A stretch of DNA of 64,000 nucleotides from Mycobacterium sp. MS1601 (GTDB lineage Bacteria > Actinomycetota > Actinomycetes > Mycobacteriales > Mycobacteriaceae): assembly GCF_001984215.1 (NCBI RefSeq), contig NZ_CP019420.1, positions 496,001-560,000 on the forward strand, in the 5' to 3' direction. Position 1 is the first letter of the stretch, and the number at the start of each line of letters is the position of its first letter. The notes under the pieces are model-generated. The model did no database searches and was not told the DNA's origin. It saw only the letters and a program-made list of their open reading frames with translations. Below, piece after piece: positions 56,264-64,000 of this stretch. The position numbers were made by a program, and so were the translations under genes.

Positions 56264-57042
56264 ACTCGCCGGTCCACTTCGTCGGCGCGGGCCCTGGTGC
56301 TGCCGACCTGCTCACCGTCCGCGCGGTACGACTGCTCGGCGAGGCCGACACGGTGCTTTACCCGGGCACCTACCTCGACCCGGAAGTACTCGAGAATTGC
56401 TCTCCAACAGCCGATCTGGTGGACACCCAGGATCTCGACCTGGACGCCATCATCGGCCGGATGGTCGCCGCCCAGCAGGCCGGCAAGCAGGTTGTACGGC
56501 TGGTGTCGGGTGATCCCACGATCTACAGCGCGGTGTCCGAGCAGACCCGCCGGCTCGACGCCGCCGGGGTGCCGTGGGCGGTGACACCGGGGGTGCCCGC
56601 TTACGCCGCCGCTGCCGCGCGGGTGGGCCGCGAACTGACCGTCCCCCTCGTCACCCAGTCGGTAGTGCTCACCCGCACCCAGCAGCGCTCGACGGCCATG
56701 CCGGAGTCGGAATCGCTGGCGGCATTCGCGGCCACCCAGGCCACCCTGGTGTTGCACCTGGCGATCACCCGCACACGTGAGCTGATGGCGGAGCTGGTAC
56801 CGACGTACGGTGCGGACTGTCCCGTCGTGGTGGTCTACCGCGCCTCACAACCGTCCGAGATCGTGCTCCGTGGCACCGTCGGCGATATCGCGGACAAGGT
56901 GGAGGAGGCCGGATTGCGCCAGGCCGCAGTCATTCTGGTGGGCCGCGCACTCGCCGAACGGCCGGACACCTGCGCCGGCGACAGCCATCTCTACGATCCG
57001 CAGCGCGACCGTACCCGCACCCATGTGGGTGGTCGCCTGTGA
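56260..57042 (+). CDS. cobM: precorrin-4 C11-methyltransferase
   Basis: The 260-residue SAM-dependent methyltransferase has HFVGAGPGAADLLTVRAVRLL, TYLDPEVLENC, VRLVSGDPTIYSA and VTPGVPAYAAAAA, all typical of CobM/CbiF. It adds a methyl at C11 of the corrin precursor. It is coupled to cobIJ by an ATGA overlap and to bluB by another overlap. In M. tuberculosis cobM sits with cobK and cobL, so this five-gene arrangement differs. Confidence 0.92.
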   Translation: MNSPVHFVGAGPGAADLLTVRAVRLLGEADTVLYPGTYLDPEVLENCSPTADLVDTQDLDLDAIIGRMVAAQQAGKQVVRLVSGDPTIYSAVSEQTRRLDAAGVPWAVTPGVPAYAAAAARVGRELTVPLVTQSVVLTRTQQRSTAMPESESLAAFAATQATLVLHLAITRTRELMAELVPTYGADCPVVVVYRASQPSEIVLRGTVGDIADKVEEAGLRQAAVILVGRALAERPDTCAGDSHLYDPQRDRTRTHVGGRL

Positions 57043-57689
57043 GCGCTCCCGCACAGCACCTCGCCGCCGGCCTCTACGACATCATCCACCGCCGCCGCGA
57101 CACCCGGCGCGAATTCACCGGCCAGCCGGTGGCCGAGGAAGTACTCGACCGCGTGCTGTCCGCCGCTCACGCCGCGCCGTCGGTGGGCATGTCGCAACCG
57201 TGGGATTTCGTGTTGGTGCGCTCGCCCGAGACTCTGGCGGCCTTCCGTGACCACGTGGCCTTCGAACGGCAGATCTTCGCGTCGTCGCTGTCCGGTGAGC
57301 GTGCCGAGACCTTTTCCAAGATCAAGGTCGAGGGCATCTGCGAATCCGGGCTGGGCATCGTGGTGGGTTACGACCCCACCCGCGGCGGACCGCAGGTGCT
57401 GGGACGGCATGCCATCGACGATGCCGGTCTGTATTCGGTGGTGTGCGCCATCCAGAACCTGTGGTTGGCGGCGACGGCGGAAAACCTCGGCGTGGGTTGG
57501 GTGTCGTTCTACCGCGAGGAGTATCTGCGTTCTCTGGTGAACATGCCCGCCGCCGTGCGCCCGGTGGCATGGTTGTGCGTCGGCCACGTGGCCGACCTAC
57601 CCGACATTCCGGACCTGGAGCGGCACGGGTGGCGCGGACGCGCTCCGGTGCACACGGTGGTGCACCAGGAGTGCTACCCGTCGCGCTGA
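57039..57689 (+). CDS. bluB: 5,6-dimethylbenzimidazole synthase
   Basis: BluB breaks down reduced FMN with O2 to make the lower ligand of cobalamin. The 216-residue nitroreductase-like protein has RRRDTRREFTGQPV, AAHAAPSVGMSQPWDFVLVRS, the VGYDPTRGGPQVLG loop typical of BluB, and LYSVVCAIQNLWLAATAENLGVGWVSFY. GTG 57039 overlaps cobM. It converges on prpE with one base between the stops. Its presence shows the operon is for aerobic cobalamin with a DMB base. Confidence 0.92.
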   Translation: MSAPAQHLAAGLYDIIHRRRDTRREFTGQPVAEEVLDRVLSAAHAAPSVGMSQPWDFVLVRSPETLAAFRDHVAFERQIFASSLSGERAETFSKIKVEGICESGLGIVVGYDPTRGGPQVLGRHAIDDAGLYSVVCAIQNLWLAATAENLGVGWVSFYREEYLRSLVNMPAAVRPVAWLCVGHVADLPDIPDLERHGWRGRAPVHTVVHQECYPSR

Positions 57690-57690
57690 G

Positions 57691-59562
57691 TCAGCTCTCC
57701 AGCACCGGCCGCAGCGCGTGCAGCACCGCGGGATCCTCGATGGTCGAAGGCACCGCCTCGTCCACACCGTGGGCGATGTTACGCATCGCCTTCCGCAGGA
57801 TCTTGCCCGAGCGGGTTTTCGGCAGCGCGGGCACCACATCGACCAACTTGAACGACGCCACCGCACCGATCTCGTCGCGCACGGCGGCGATCAGCGCCGC
57901 CTCCACACCGTCGGCCTCGACGTTGGCTTTGAGCACCACGAATCCGCGCGGCACGTGGCCCTTGATCTCGTCGGCGACACCGATCACCGCGCATTCGGCC
58001 ACCGCAGGATGTGAAGCCAGCACCGCCTCGATGGCTCCCGTCGAAAAGCGGTGTCCGGCAACGTTGATCACGTCGTCGGTACGCCCCATCACGAACAGGT
58101 AGCCGTCCTCGTCGATGTAGCCACCGTCACCGCTGAGGTAGTAGCCGGGGAATGCGCTCAGGTACGAGCTCTCAAAACGGCTGTCATCACCCCACAACGT
58201 CACCAGAGTGCCGGGCGGAAGCGGCATCTTGAGGCACACCGATCCTTCTTCTCCTGGGCCGCAGGGTTTTCCGTACGGATCGAGCACCTCGATGTCATAG
58301 CCCGGCATCGGCACGGTCGGTGAACCGGCCTTGATCGGCAGCAACTGCACACCTGCCGGGTTCGCGGCGATGGGCCAGCCCGTTTCGGTCTGCCACCAGT
58401 GATCGATCACCGGGATTCCGAGCTTCTCCGATGCCCAGTGGTAGGTATCGGGGTCCAACCGTTCCCCGGCGAGGAACAGATACCGCAGGCCACTGAGGTC
58501 GTAGCGCGCCATATGAGCCGCGGTCGGATCCTCCTTGCGGATTGCCCGGATGGCGGTCGGGGCGGTGAACAGCACCTTGACGCCGTGCTCGGCGATCACG
58601 CGCCAGAACGCGCCAGGATCGGGTGTACCGACCGGCTTGCCTTCGTAGAGGACCGTCGTCGCTCCGGCCAGTAGCGGCCCGTAAACGATGTAGGAGTGGC
58701 CCACCACCCAGCCCACATCGGAGGCGGCCCAGAAGACGTCTCCGGGCCCGACATCGTAGATGTGGCTCATCGTCCACAGCAGAGCAACCGCATGTCCACC
58801 GTTGTCTCGCACGATCCCCTTGGGCTTGCCGGTGGTACCCGAGGTGTAGAGGACGTAGAGCGGATCCGTCGCGGCCACCGGCACAGCCTCGGCGGGCGCG
58901 GCCGCGGCCACCGCCTCCTCCCAGTCCACGTCACGCGCGGCGTTGAGCTCCCATTGCACTTGTTCACGTTGCACGACCACGACGTGACCGGGCGGATTCG
59001 ACGTTGCGGCCAAGGCGGCCTCGACCATGGGCTGATACGGCACCAGCCGACTGGGTTCGATACCGCAGGATCCGGTTATCAACACCTTTGGCGCAGCGTC
59101 GTCGATTCGCGCCGCCAACTCGTGAGCGGCAAAACCACCGAACACCACCGAGTGCACCGCGCCGATACGCGCGCACGCCAGCATGGCGATCACGGCCTCG
59201 GGAATCATGGGCATGTACACCACGACGCGGTCGCCTTTGCCCACCCCGAGATCACGCAGCACTCCGGCACAGCGCGCCGTGAGGTCCAGCAGTTCGCGAT
59301 AGGTGTAGGTGCGCGTGACGCCGGTGACGGCCGACTCGTAGATCAGGGCGGGCTGCTCTGCGCGACCATTGTCGACATGGCGGTCGAGTGCGTTGACACA
59401 CGTGTTCAGAACGCCGCCGGGAAACCAGCGGTAGAACGGAGCGTCACTGTCGTCCAGAAGTTGTGCGGGCGACTGGATCCAGTCCACTTGTTCGGCTGCC
59501 CGTGCCCAAAACCCCTGAGGATCATCAATGCTGTCACGGTACAACTGACCGTAGCTCGTCAT
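57691..59562 (-). CDS. prpE: propionyl-CoA synthetase
   Basis: The 623-residue AMP-forming synthetase has the ACS-type N-terminal ACAS_N domain (DPQGFWARAAEQVDW), VYMPMIPEAVIAMLACARIGAVHSVVFGGFAAHELAARI, the phosphate loop YTSGTTGKPKGIVRDNGGHAVAL, DHWWQTETGWPI and the regulatory, acetylatable lysine in LPKTRSGKILRK. The GKPKGIVRDNGG and GVLNTCVNALDRHV features point to PrpE rather than acetyl-CoA synthetase. It would activate propionate formed from propionaldehyde by the diol dehydratase route encoded upstream on the same strand. Confidence 0.9.
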   Translation of the reverse strand: MTSYGQLYRDSIDDPQGFWARAAEQVDWIQSPAQLLDDSDAPFYRWFPGGVLNTCVNALDRHVDNGRAEQPALIYESAVTGVTRTYTYRELLDLTARCAGVLRDLGVGKGDRVVVYMPMIPEAVIAMLACARIGAVHSVVFGGFAAHELAARIDDAAPKVLITGSCGIEPSRLVPYQPMVEAALAATSNPPGHVVVVQREQVQWELNAARDVDWEEAVAAAAPAEAVPVAATDPLYVLYTSGTTGKPKGIVRDNGGHAVALLWTMSHIYDVGPGDVFWAASDVGWVVGHSYIVYGPLLAGATTVLYEGKPVGTPDPGAFWRVIAEHGVKVLFTAPTAIRAIRKEDPTAAHMARYDLSGLRYLFLAGERLDPDTYHWASEKLGIPVIDHWWQTETGWPIAANPAGVQLLPIKAGSPTVPMPGYDIEVLDPYGKPCGPGEEGSVCLKMPLPPGTLVTLWGDDSRFESSYLSAFPGYYLSGDGGYIDEDGYLFVMGRTDDVINVAGHRFSTGAIEAVLASHPAVAECAVIGVADEIKGHVPRGFVVLKANVEADGVEAALIAAVRDEIGAVASFKLVDVVPALPKTRSGKILRKAMRNIAHGVDEAVPSTIEDPAVLHALRPVLES

Positions 59563-59708
59563 TGAATGTCTGCTCCATTCCTACTTGTCTCGCGCGCACC
59601 GACCAGGCCATTGCCCGAGCGATCGTGGAGAGTAAACCCCACCAACCTCGAGGCAGGGAATGGCTGAGCCGGTTTCCCAGCCTTTCGGATAGTTCGTGTC
59701 CCTTGTCC

Positions 59709-60959
59709 TCAACCCAAGTCGAGGTCCAGTGCCACCAGATGGCCGCGTGCCTGCGCACGACTGATCGACCCGGCTTCGGACTTGTTGTGCAACAGGCGCC
59801 AGCCGTCACGATCATCGCGGCCTTCGGGCAGATCGAGCCAGCGCCTCAACAACGCGAGGTCACCGGTGGCCAGCACGGCGGTCCTGACGGCAGAGCTGAG
59901 TTCGGTACGGGCCCCGGCAATCGCTGGAGAGGTTGATCTCGGTAGCAGCGCGCCGCCGTAATGGTCGAGAGCATCGGCGGCGTCTCTGCGGTCCAATGCA
60001 TCCAGCACAGCTGCCATATCGCTGTTGACAGGCCGCATCAACCGATAAGGGCGTGAACCGATGAGACCGGGGAGCACGCGCCGCATCCGTGACACCTCGG
60101 CTCTCACAGTGCCGACGTCGAGCTCCTTTTCATCGAGCATCACCGACAACTCCTCAGCGCTGAGACCGTCTGCATGATTGCCGAGCAATACCAAGATGTC
60201 GGCGTGACGAGGCGCCAGCGTCACGGTGCCGACGCGGCCACCGTCGTGCACCGACTCCACGAAGGGGCGGTCGAACCCGAGCACCCTGATCGTCGGGCTT
60301 CGGGACGGCGCGGCCTGCAAGCCCGGTTGACGCAGCACCGCGAGGTATTTCTCCACCGCAACAGCGGTGGCTCGGACCAACGACAGGGACTTGAGTGAAT
60401 CAACTTCGGGACCGCCGGTGACATCGATGACTCCCAACAGCTTGTTGGTGACAGAGTCGTGGATGGGAACCGCCGCGCAGCTGAACCGCTGGGCCACCTC
60501 GCAGAAGTGCTCGGCCCCGCGTATGTGTATCTCTCGGTCCAACGCCAGGGCCGTACCTGGAGCATTGGTACCCACACATCGCTCACTCCAGTTCGCGCCG
60601 GCAGCGAAATTCATGCGCTCTGCCCGACTGCGTGTCGACCGATCTCCTTCGACCCACAGCAGGTTGCCCGCCGCGTCGGCCACCGCCACCACTACACCCG
60701 CTTCTTCGGCGTGGTCCACCAGAAGCCGGCGGATCAGCGGGAGCGCCGGCGCCAGTGTGCTGGCCGCGCGCAACGCAACCAGACCAGCGCCGTCGGAAGG
60801 CGCTTCCCCCTGGAGAGGATCTACCCCGCCGGAGCGACTACGCTGCCAACTCTCTGCCACCACCGCCCGGATTGCCAAGTCCTGCAAGCCGATTCTTCCC
60901 GCAAGGAAATCTGCGTGCAGGCGCATGATGCGCCCGAAATCCGCGCCTGAGCTGTCCAC
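59709..60959 (-). CDS. GAF-domain transcriptional regulator (AcoR-like without AAA domain)
   Basis: This protein of about 416 residues is a paralogue of the regulator at 37034-38338. It has the N-terminal VVAESWQRSRSGGVDP, a GAF domain (VAVADAAGNLLWVEGD, WSERCVGTNAPGTAL, GVIDVTGG) and a winged-helix-like region (ADILVLLGNHADGLSAEELSVML...VRAEVSRMRRVL), plus a C-terminal helical tail. GTG 60959 has GGAGGTG 8 nt upstream; an ATG 33 bases earlier is possible but has no ribosome-binding site. Placed between the diol dehydratase reactivase genes and prpE on the same strand, it probably activates this locus. Confidence 0.8.
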   Translation of the reverse strand: MDSSGADFGRIMRLHADFLAGRIGLQDLAIRAVVAESWQRSRSGGVDPLQGEAPSDGAGLVALRAASTLAPALPLIRRLLVDHAEEAGVVVAVADAAGNLLWVEGDRSTRSRAERMNFAAGANWSERCVGTNAPGTALALDREIHIRGAEHFCEVAQRFSCAAVPIHDSVTNKLLGVIDVTGGPEVDSLKSLSLVRATAVAVEKYLAVLRQPGLQAAPSRSPTIRVLGFDRPFVESVHDGGRVGTVTLAPRHADILVLLGNHADGLSAEELSVMLDEKELDVGTVRAEVSRMRRVLPGLIGSRPYRLMRPVNSDMAAVLDALDRRDAADALDHYGGALLPRSTSPAIAGARTELSSAVRTAVLATGDLALLRRWLDLPEGRDDRDGWRLLHNKSEAGSISRAQARGHLVALDLDLG

Positions 60960-61089
60960 GTCTCGAACACCTCCACGAGTCACCCTTTTCATTGAACTTG
61001 GCGACCAACGTGATCGCCGCGAATCAGGGCAGCTTCTCGAGTTCTCACACTACGCGGGCTCGCCGTTTCGAGCGGCGAGCTTGCGTTAC

Positions 61090-61503
61090 TCAACAGCGAG
61101 GCAAGCCCAGGTTCGACTCCGCCAACTCGCGCATACTGCGCCACATATCGGTGCGCTCAACGCGGGCCTGGCCCACCACCACTCCTCTCCACTGCGCAAT
61201 GTACGGTCCGAAACTGCGGTTCTCGTCGAGCAATTCAACGGTTTCGTCACGCAGATCCTGTGGCGCCGGCTCCCCGGGTTGCAACGTTCGCCACAGGCGG
61301 GCTGCCGTACGCACGCGGCGACGATGGTCTATGAGGGCCGACAGCAGCCACCGAATGGCCCGACGCTCGTCATCACTGATCCAGGTCGCATCGCCGCAGC
61401 TGTTGAGGAATGCCTGTTGAGCCTTGATCGACTCGTTGAGCTGTTGGAGCACCACCACTTCTTCGATCACCGTTGACCTGCGGCGCGCGTGGTGCGTGAT
61501 CAC
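61090..61503 (-). CDS. unknown 137-aa protein in the diol dehydratase operon
   Basis: I do not recognise a family. The protein is mostly helical and charged, with NESIKAQQAFLNSCGDATWISDDERRAIRWLLSALIDHRRRVRTAARLWRTL and then DETVELLDENRSFGPYIAQWRGVVVGQARVERTD. No membrane segment or signal peptide is visible. GTG 61503 overlaps the ddrB stop (GTGA), so its synthesis is coupled to the reactivase genes. A helper role for the B12 enzyme, such as cofactor loading or reactivation, is a guess from position. Confidence 0.6.
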   Translation of the reverse strand: MITHHARRRSTVIEEVVVLQQLNESIKAQQAFLNSCGDATWISDDERRAIRWLLSALIDHRRRVRTAARLWRTLQPGEPAPQDLRDETVELLDENRSFGPYIAQWRGVVVGQARVERTDMWRSMRELAESNLGLPRC

Positions 61504-61868
61504 AGCGAGGTCCCATCGATCTCGATCAGCGGAATGCCAACGACGATGCGTGCCGCGTTGTGCCCGAACATTCGGGCCCAGGTCGGATGTGTGTGCGCGT
61601 CCGAACACAGCTCCTCGAGCGGGCCGACGAGCTTGTCGTGCTGAACGCATATTCGACCGTCCGCATCAATGCCCACCCCGACGCTCAGAGACGAACGACC
61701 CGCTGCCGCCACGGCCATCTCCACAGCCCCCTGCAGAACCCGCGGCCGGTCTACCACGAAGGGAACACCCTCTTCCTCGATACCGGCGAGCACCTCAGTC
61801 TCCAGGGGACCGGCATGGGCACTGATCACCAGGATCGCCGGTTTCTCAGGCTGTCCGCCATCAAGCAT
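61500..61868 (-). CDS. ddrB: diol/glycerol dehydratase reactivase small subunit
   Basis: The 122-residue protein starts AILVISAHAGPLETEVLAGIEEEGVPF and has the later SVGVGIDADGRICVQHDKL, as in DdrB/DhaG. With DdrA it removes damaged cobalamin from diol dehydratase in an ATP-dependent cycle. ATG 61868 lies inside the end of ddrA, an 8-nt overlap. A GTG two codons upstream is also possible. Confidence 0.85.
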   Translation of the reverse strand: MLDGGQPEKPAILVISAHAGPLETEVLAGIEEEGVPFVVDRPRVLQGAVEMAVAAAGRSSLSVGVGIDADGRICVQHDKLVGPLEELCSDAHTHPTWARMFGHNAARIVVGIPLIEIDGTSL

Positions 61869-63762
61869 GAGCACCGACTCCGCTGCACACGTCAACCGAT
61901 GGGTGCTCACCCGCCAGGTGCACGGCGGCGTGGGCAGCGACAAGTCCCGAGGCCACCGCATTGCGTGGACCCTCGGTTCCGCGGATATTGCCTGTGCCGC
62001 AGACTATTCCGTACGGCGCCAGTGCGTCGGCTATCAGTTCCGGGATCTCGAAGTCCAAGGCGCACCCACCGAGCAGCACCACGAACCCGATCTGTCGAAG
62101 ATCGCCCGCCGGGGCGATACTGCGCAGGGACCGCAGGGCATTGACGACGAACACCCGCTCTTTGGCGGTGCGGCGCACCTCACGGATCCGTTCCAGCGAG
62201 TGCCTGGTCGGGATGGGGTTCATCCCGCCTTCGTACTCCGACAGCGTCACCACCCGCGCGAATGCGGTGGGTGATAGCGGCTTCTCGAAGAACTGAACGG
62301 TGCCGTTCTCGAGCCTGACGTGAAAGAAACTCTCCGCCTTGCCCAGTGGGCAACGCTTGATCTCCTCGGCCAGCTCCAGGTTGCCCAAACCGAGTTCGGC
62401 GTCGATGAGTTTGGTGACCAGATCGCCGGCACCGGCCAGGTGGGTGGCCAGCACGTCGCCGTTCTGCTCGATGACCGCGGCGTCGGTGGAACCGCCGCCA
62501 AGGTCGAGAACCACCAGGGGCTTGTCTGAACCCGGGGTTGTCAATGCCCCCAGCACAGCCATCTCGGCTTCGATGCCTCCGACGACAACCCGCACCCGGT
62601 CCGCGCCCGCCGACCTCAACCCTTCGGTCACCGCGTCGGCGACGACCTTCATGCCGCTTTCCTTGGTGCGCACCATGGCCGCCAAGGCCACGGCATTCTC
62701 CAACGCCACCTCACCGGCCACGCCGCCACGGACCTCCTGGGGAACGAAGGTGTCGATGGCGAGCAGGTCCTGGATCCGGACATCTGCCAACGCGTGATGG
62801 GAGAGATCGGCCATGCTCTGGCGCACATTGGCGATCATCCCGCCGGTGTTGGTTCCGGACTCCCCCGCCACGTCGACAAGCGGACTCACCCGCTCCACCG
62901 CAGCCATGATCTCGGTGGCACCGCGGGAAACATCGATGTTGGCAGTCTTCTTGGCCCCGATGAGATCCAGAGATCCGGCGGGAATGGTGCGATCGGCGAC
63001 GTCACCGGAGGGGGTGCGGACCACGACGGCCGAGCGGTTTCCGGTGAGCGCCCGCGCCACGGGGGAAACCACTCGGGTTTGATTGGGATCAAGTTCGAAG
63101 ATCGTCGCCAGCCCGTACGCGTTGGACAGGGTCCGGATGGACTGACCCGGACCGGCCACCTCCACCGCTGCCATCATGCCGCGAGGCACGGACTCGATAC
63201 GTGACACCTCGTCGATGATCGGGATCTTGGCCTCAAGACGGTTGGACACCAGCACAGCGTCGTCGTTGCAGAGTATGGCGCCGGTGATGTCGATCCCGCG
63301 CGACACGGCCGCGTTGATGGCCGCGGCCGTGTCGGCGAAGTCAATTCCTTTGGGTACCAACGGAATAACTGGTACACCGGGCTCGATGTCGGTGAGCGAC
63401 TCGAAGTCGACGATGACGCCGACTCCGAGTCCATGGCCACCGGGCGTACGCGGATCATGACCGATCATGGTCGATTCGGTGATGATGGTCTCGGTGATGG
63501 TCTCCATGGCCAACCCGCTGATGACGGGAGTGGCTTCGTTGAGGAGAACTACATCGAGATCGGCCAGCGTGGCGTGAACCCGCTCCAGTGCCCACGTGAC
63601 CGACTTGACCACGCCATCAACATTCTTGACCGTACCCTTGATGCCTGTGGTACGCGTCAAAGCCGAACTCAGATAGGTCACCACCCCGTCCGGAGAGATC
63701 TCCGCCAAGCTGGCTTCCGTGGTCGAGTTGCCGATGTCGACCCCGACGACCATCACATTCAC
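61861..63762 (-). CDS. ddrA: diol/glycerol dehydratase reactivase large subunit
   Basis: The 633-residue actin/Hsp70-like ATPase has the phosphate-1 loop VVGVDIGNSTTEASL at the N-terminus. TGIKGTVKNVDGV and VLLNEATPVISG follow, then the second phosphate loop LVVLDLGGGSTDAAVIEQNG and the LLGGCALDFEIP adenosine motif near the C-terminus. DdrA exchanges ADP and ATP to release the inactivated B12 cofactor. GTG 63762 has AAGGAG about 9 nt upstream and follows the dehydratase subunit gene by 36 nt. Confidence 0.93.
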   Translation of the reverse strand: MNVMVVGVDIGNSTTEASLAEISPDGVVTYLSSALTRTTGIKGTVKNVDGVVKSVTWALERVHATLADLDVVLLNEATPVISGLAMETITETIITESTMIGHDPRTPGGHGLGVGVIVDFESLTDIEPGVPVIPLVPKGIDFADTAAAINAAVSRGIDITGAILCNDDAVLVSNRLEAKIPIIDEVSRIESVPRGMMAAVEVAGPGQSIRTLSNAYGLATIFELDPNQTRVVSPVARALTGNRSAVVVRTPSGDVADRTIPAGSLDLIGAKKTANIDVSRGATEIMAAVERVSPLVDVAGESGTNTGGMIANVRQSMADLSHHALADVRIQDLLAIDTFVPQEVRGGVAGEVALENAVALAAMVRTKESGMKVVADAVTEGLRSAGADRVRVVVGGIEAEMAVLGALTTPGSDKPLVVLDLGGGSTDAAVIEQNGDVLATHLAGAGDLVTKLIDAELGLGNLELAEEIKRCPLGKAESFFHVRLENGTVQFFEKPLSPTAFARVVTLSEYEGGMNPIPTRHSLERIREVRRTAKERVFVVNALRSLRSIAPAGDLRQIGFVVLLGGCALDFEIPELIADALAPYGIVCGTGNIRGTEGPRNAVASGLVAAHAAVHLAGEHPSVDVCSGVGAHA

Positions 63763-63798
63763 CGATTGCGCTCCTTCTGGCTGACGACGACTTCCCAA

Positions 63799-64000
63799 CT
63801 AACCAGCTGCCGCCGTGGAGTACTCCGGCACCACCTCGACGGTCTTGGCGCCCTTTCGCACCAACTCGGTTTCCTTGAGGTGCAACAGCGCCGCCTTGGC
63901 CTGCCACCGGGGCCGGGCCATCTGGTCGTTGAGAGTGGGTACCGGTTCCGGCGATTCGCCCTTGGCGTACTGCGCTGCATTCGTACCGATGTTGCGGTAG
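63799..64000 (-). CDS. diol/glycerol dehydratase medium-subunit-like C-terminus (5' end outside window)
   Basis: Only the last 66 residues are inside the window. They read [20 protein letters not shown] followed by [20 protein letters not shown] and [20 protein letters not shown], which resembles the C-terminal end of the medium subunit of coenzyme-B12-dependent diol or glycerol dehydratase (PduD/DhaB2). The stop lies 36 nt before ddrA. Whether the chain is a separate medium subunit or a fusion with the small subunit cannot be seen here. Confidence 0.65.
   Translation of the reverse strand, partial: YRNIGTNAAQYAKGESPEPVPTLNDQMARPRWQAKAALLHLKETELVRKGAKTVEVVPEYSTAAAG

Overview
The window is high-GC actinobacterial DNA. 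Gene content and order in two blocks point to a mycobacterium, most likely an environmental Mycolicibacterium-type species. One block (GtrA, PH-domain protein, accD5, accE5, maf, sseA, sufE-like, accA3) follows the M. tuberculosis Rv3277-Rv3285 order. The other (sigF-rsbW, then lat, lrpA, an Rv3292-like gene, pcd) follows Rv3286c-Rv3293. The conserved backbone is broken up by accessory metabolism. GTG starts and ATGA/GTGA overlaps are common. Many genes have a TANNNT -10 element 6-8 nt before the start codon, which suggests leaderless transcripts.

Layout. 1-8.5 kb: acyl-CoA carboxylase genes (accD5, accE5, accA3), sulfur-transfer genes, and an inserted Fe(II)/2-oxoglutarate oxygenase-like gene. 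8.6-14.1 kb: malate dehydrogenase, then a urate-catabolism operon (urate permease with a fused degenerate OHCU decarboxylase domain, uraD, uraH, hpxO) with a divergent MobA-like cofactor nucleotidyltransferase. 14.2-18.2 kb: STAS protein, sigF, rsbW, topoisomerase IB and small stress proteins, with SigF-type promoters. 18.4-21.9 kb: xanthine dehydrogenase subunits, which supply urate to the operon on the other side of sigF. 22-27.9 kb: a membrane-anchored Mrr-like nuclease and the lysine catabolic genes lat, lrpA, hglS-like and pcd; pcd carries a frameshift.

27.9-39.8 kb: accessory oxidative catabolism. It includes an SDR, a GntR regulator, a ThDP-dependent lyase/decarboxylase-like enzyme divergent from an acyl-CoA ligase, a GMC oxidoreductase with a gluconate-dehydrogenase subunit 3, an aldehyde dehydrogenase, an AcoR-like GAF regulator and an MHS transporter. 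40.1-49.9 kb is the most striking part: an 1807-aa single-chain, eukaryote-style acyl-CoA carboxylase (BC-BCCP-central-CT) tightly linked to a ketosynthase, SDR reductase, MaoC dehydratase, medium-chain reductase and an APH-like protein. Together these could perform a complete malonyl-type acyl elongation cycle without a linked acyl carrier protein or acyltransferase. A RamB/PrpR-type regulator follows.

51.5-64 kb: a FadR-type regulator, a histidine phosphatase, and a cobalamin operon (truncated cobG, cobH, cobIJ, cobM, bluB). It converges on a minus-strand B12-dependent diol/glycerol dehydratase locus (medium-subunit C-terminus cut by the window edge, reactivases ddrA and ddrB, an unknown 137-aa protein), followed by a GAF regulator and propionyl-CoA synthetase. 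This fits B12-dependent conversion of a 1,2-diol to propionaldehyde, and propionate activation to propionyl-CoA. I saw no tRNA, rRNA, CRISPR array, insertion sequence, phage gene or B12 riboswitch.
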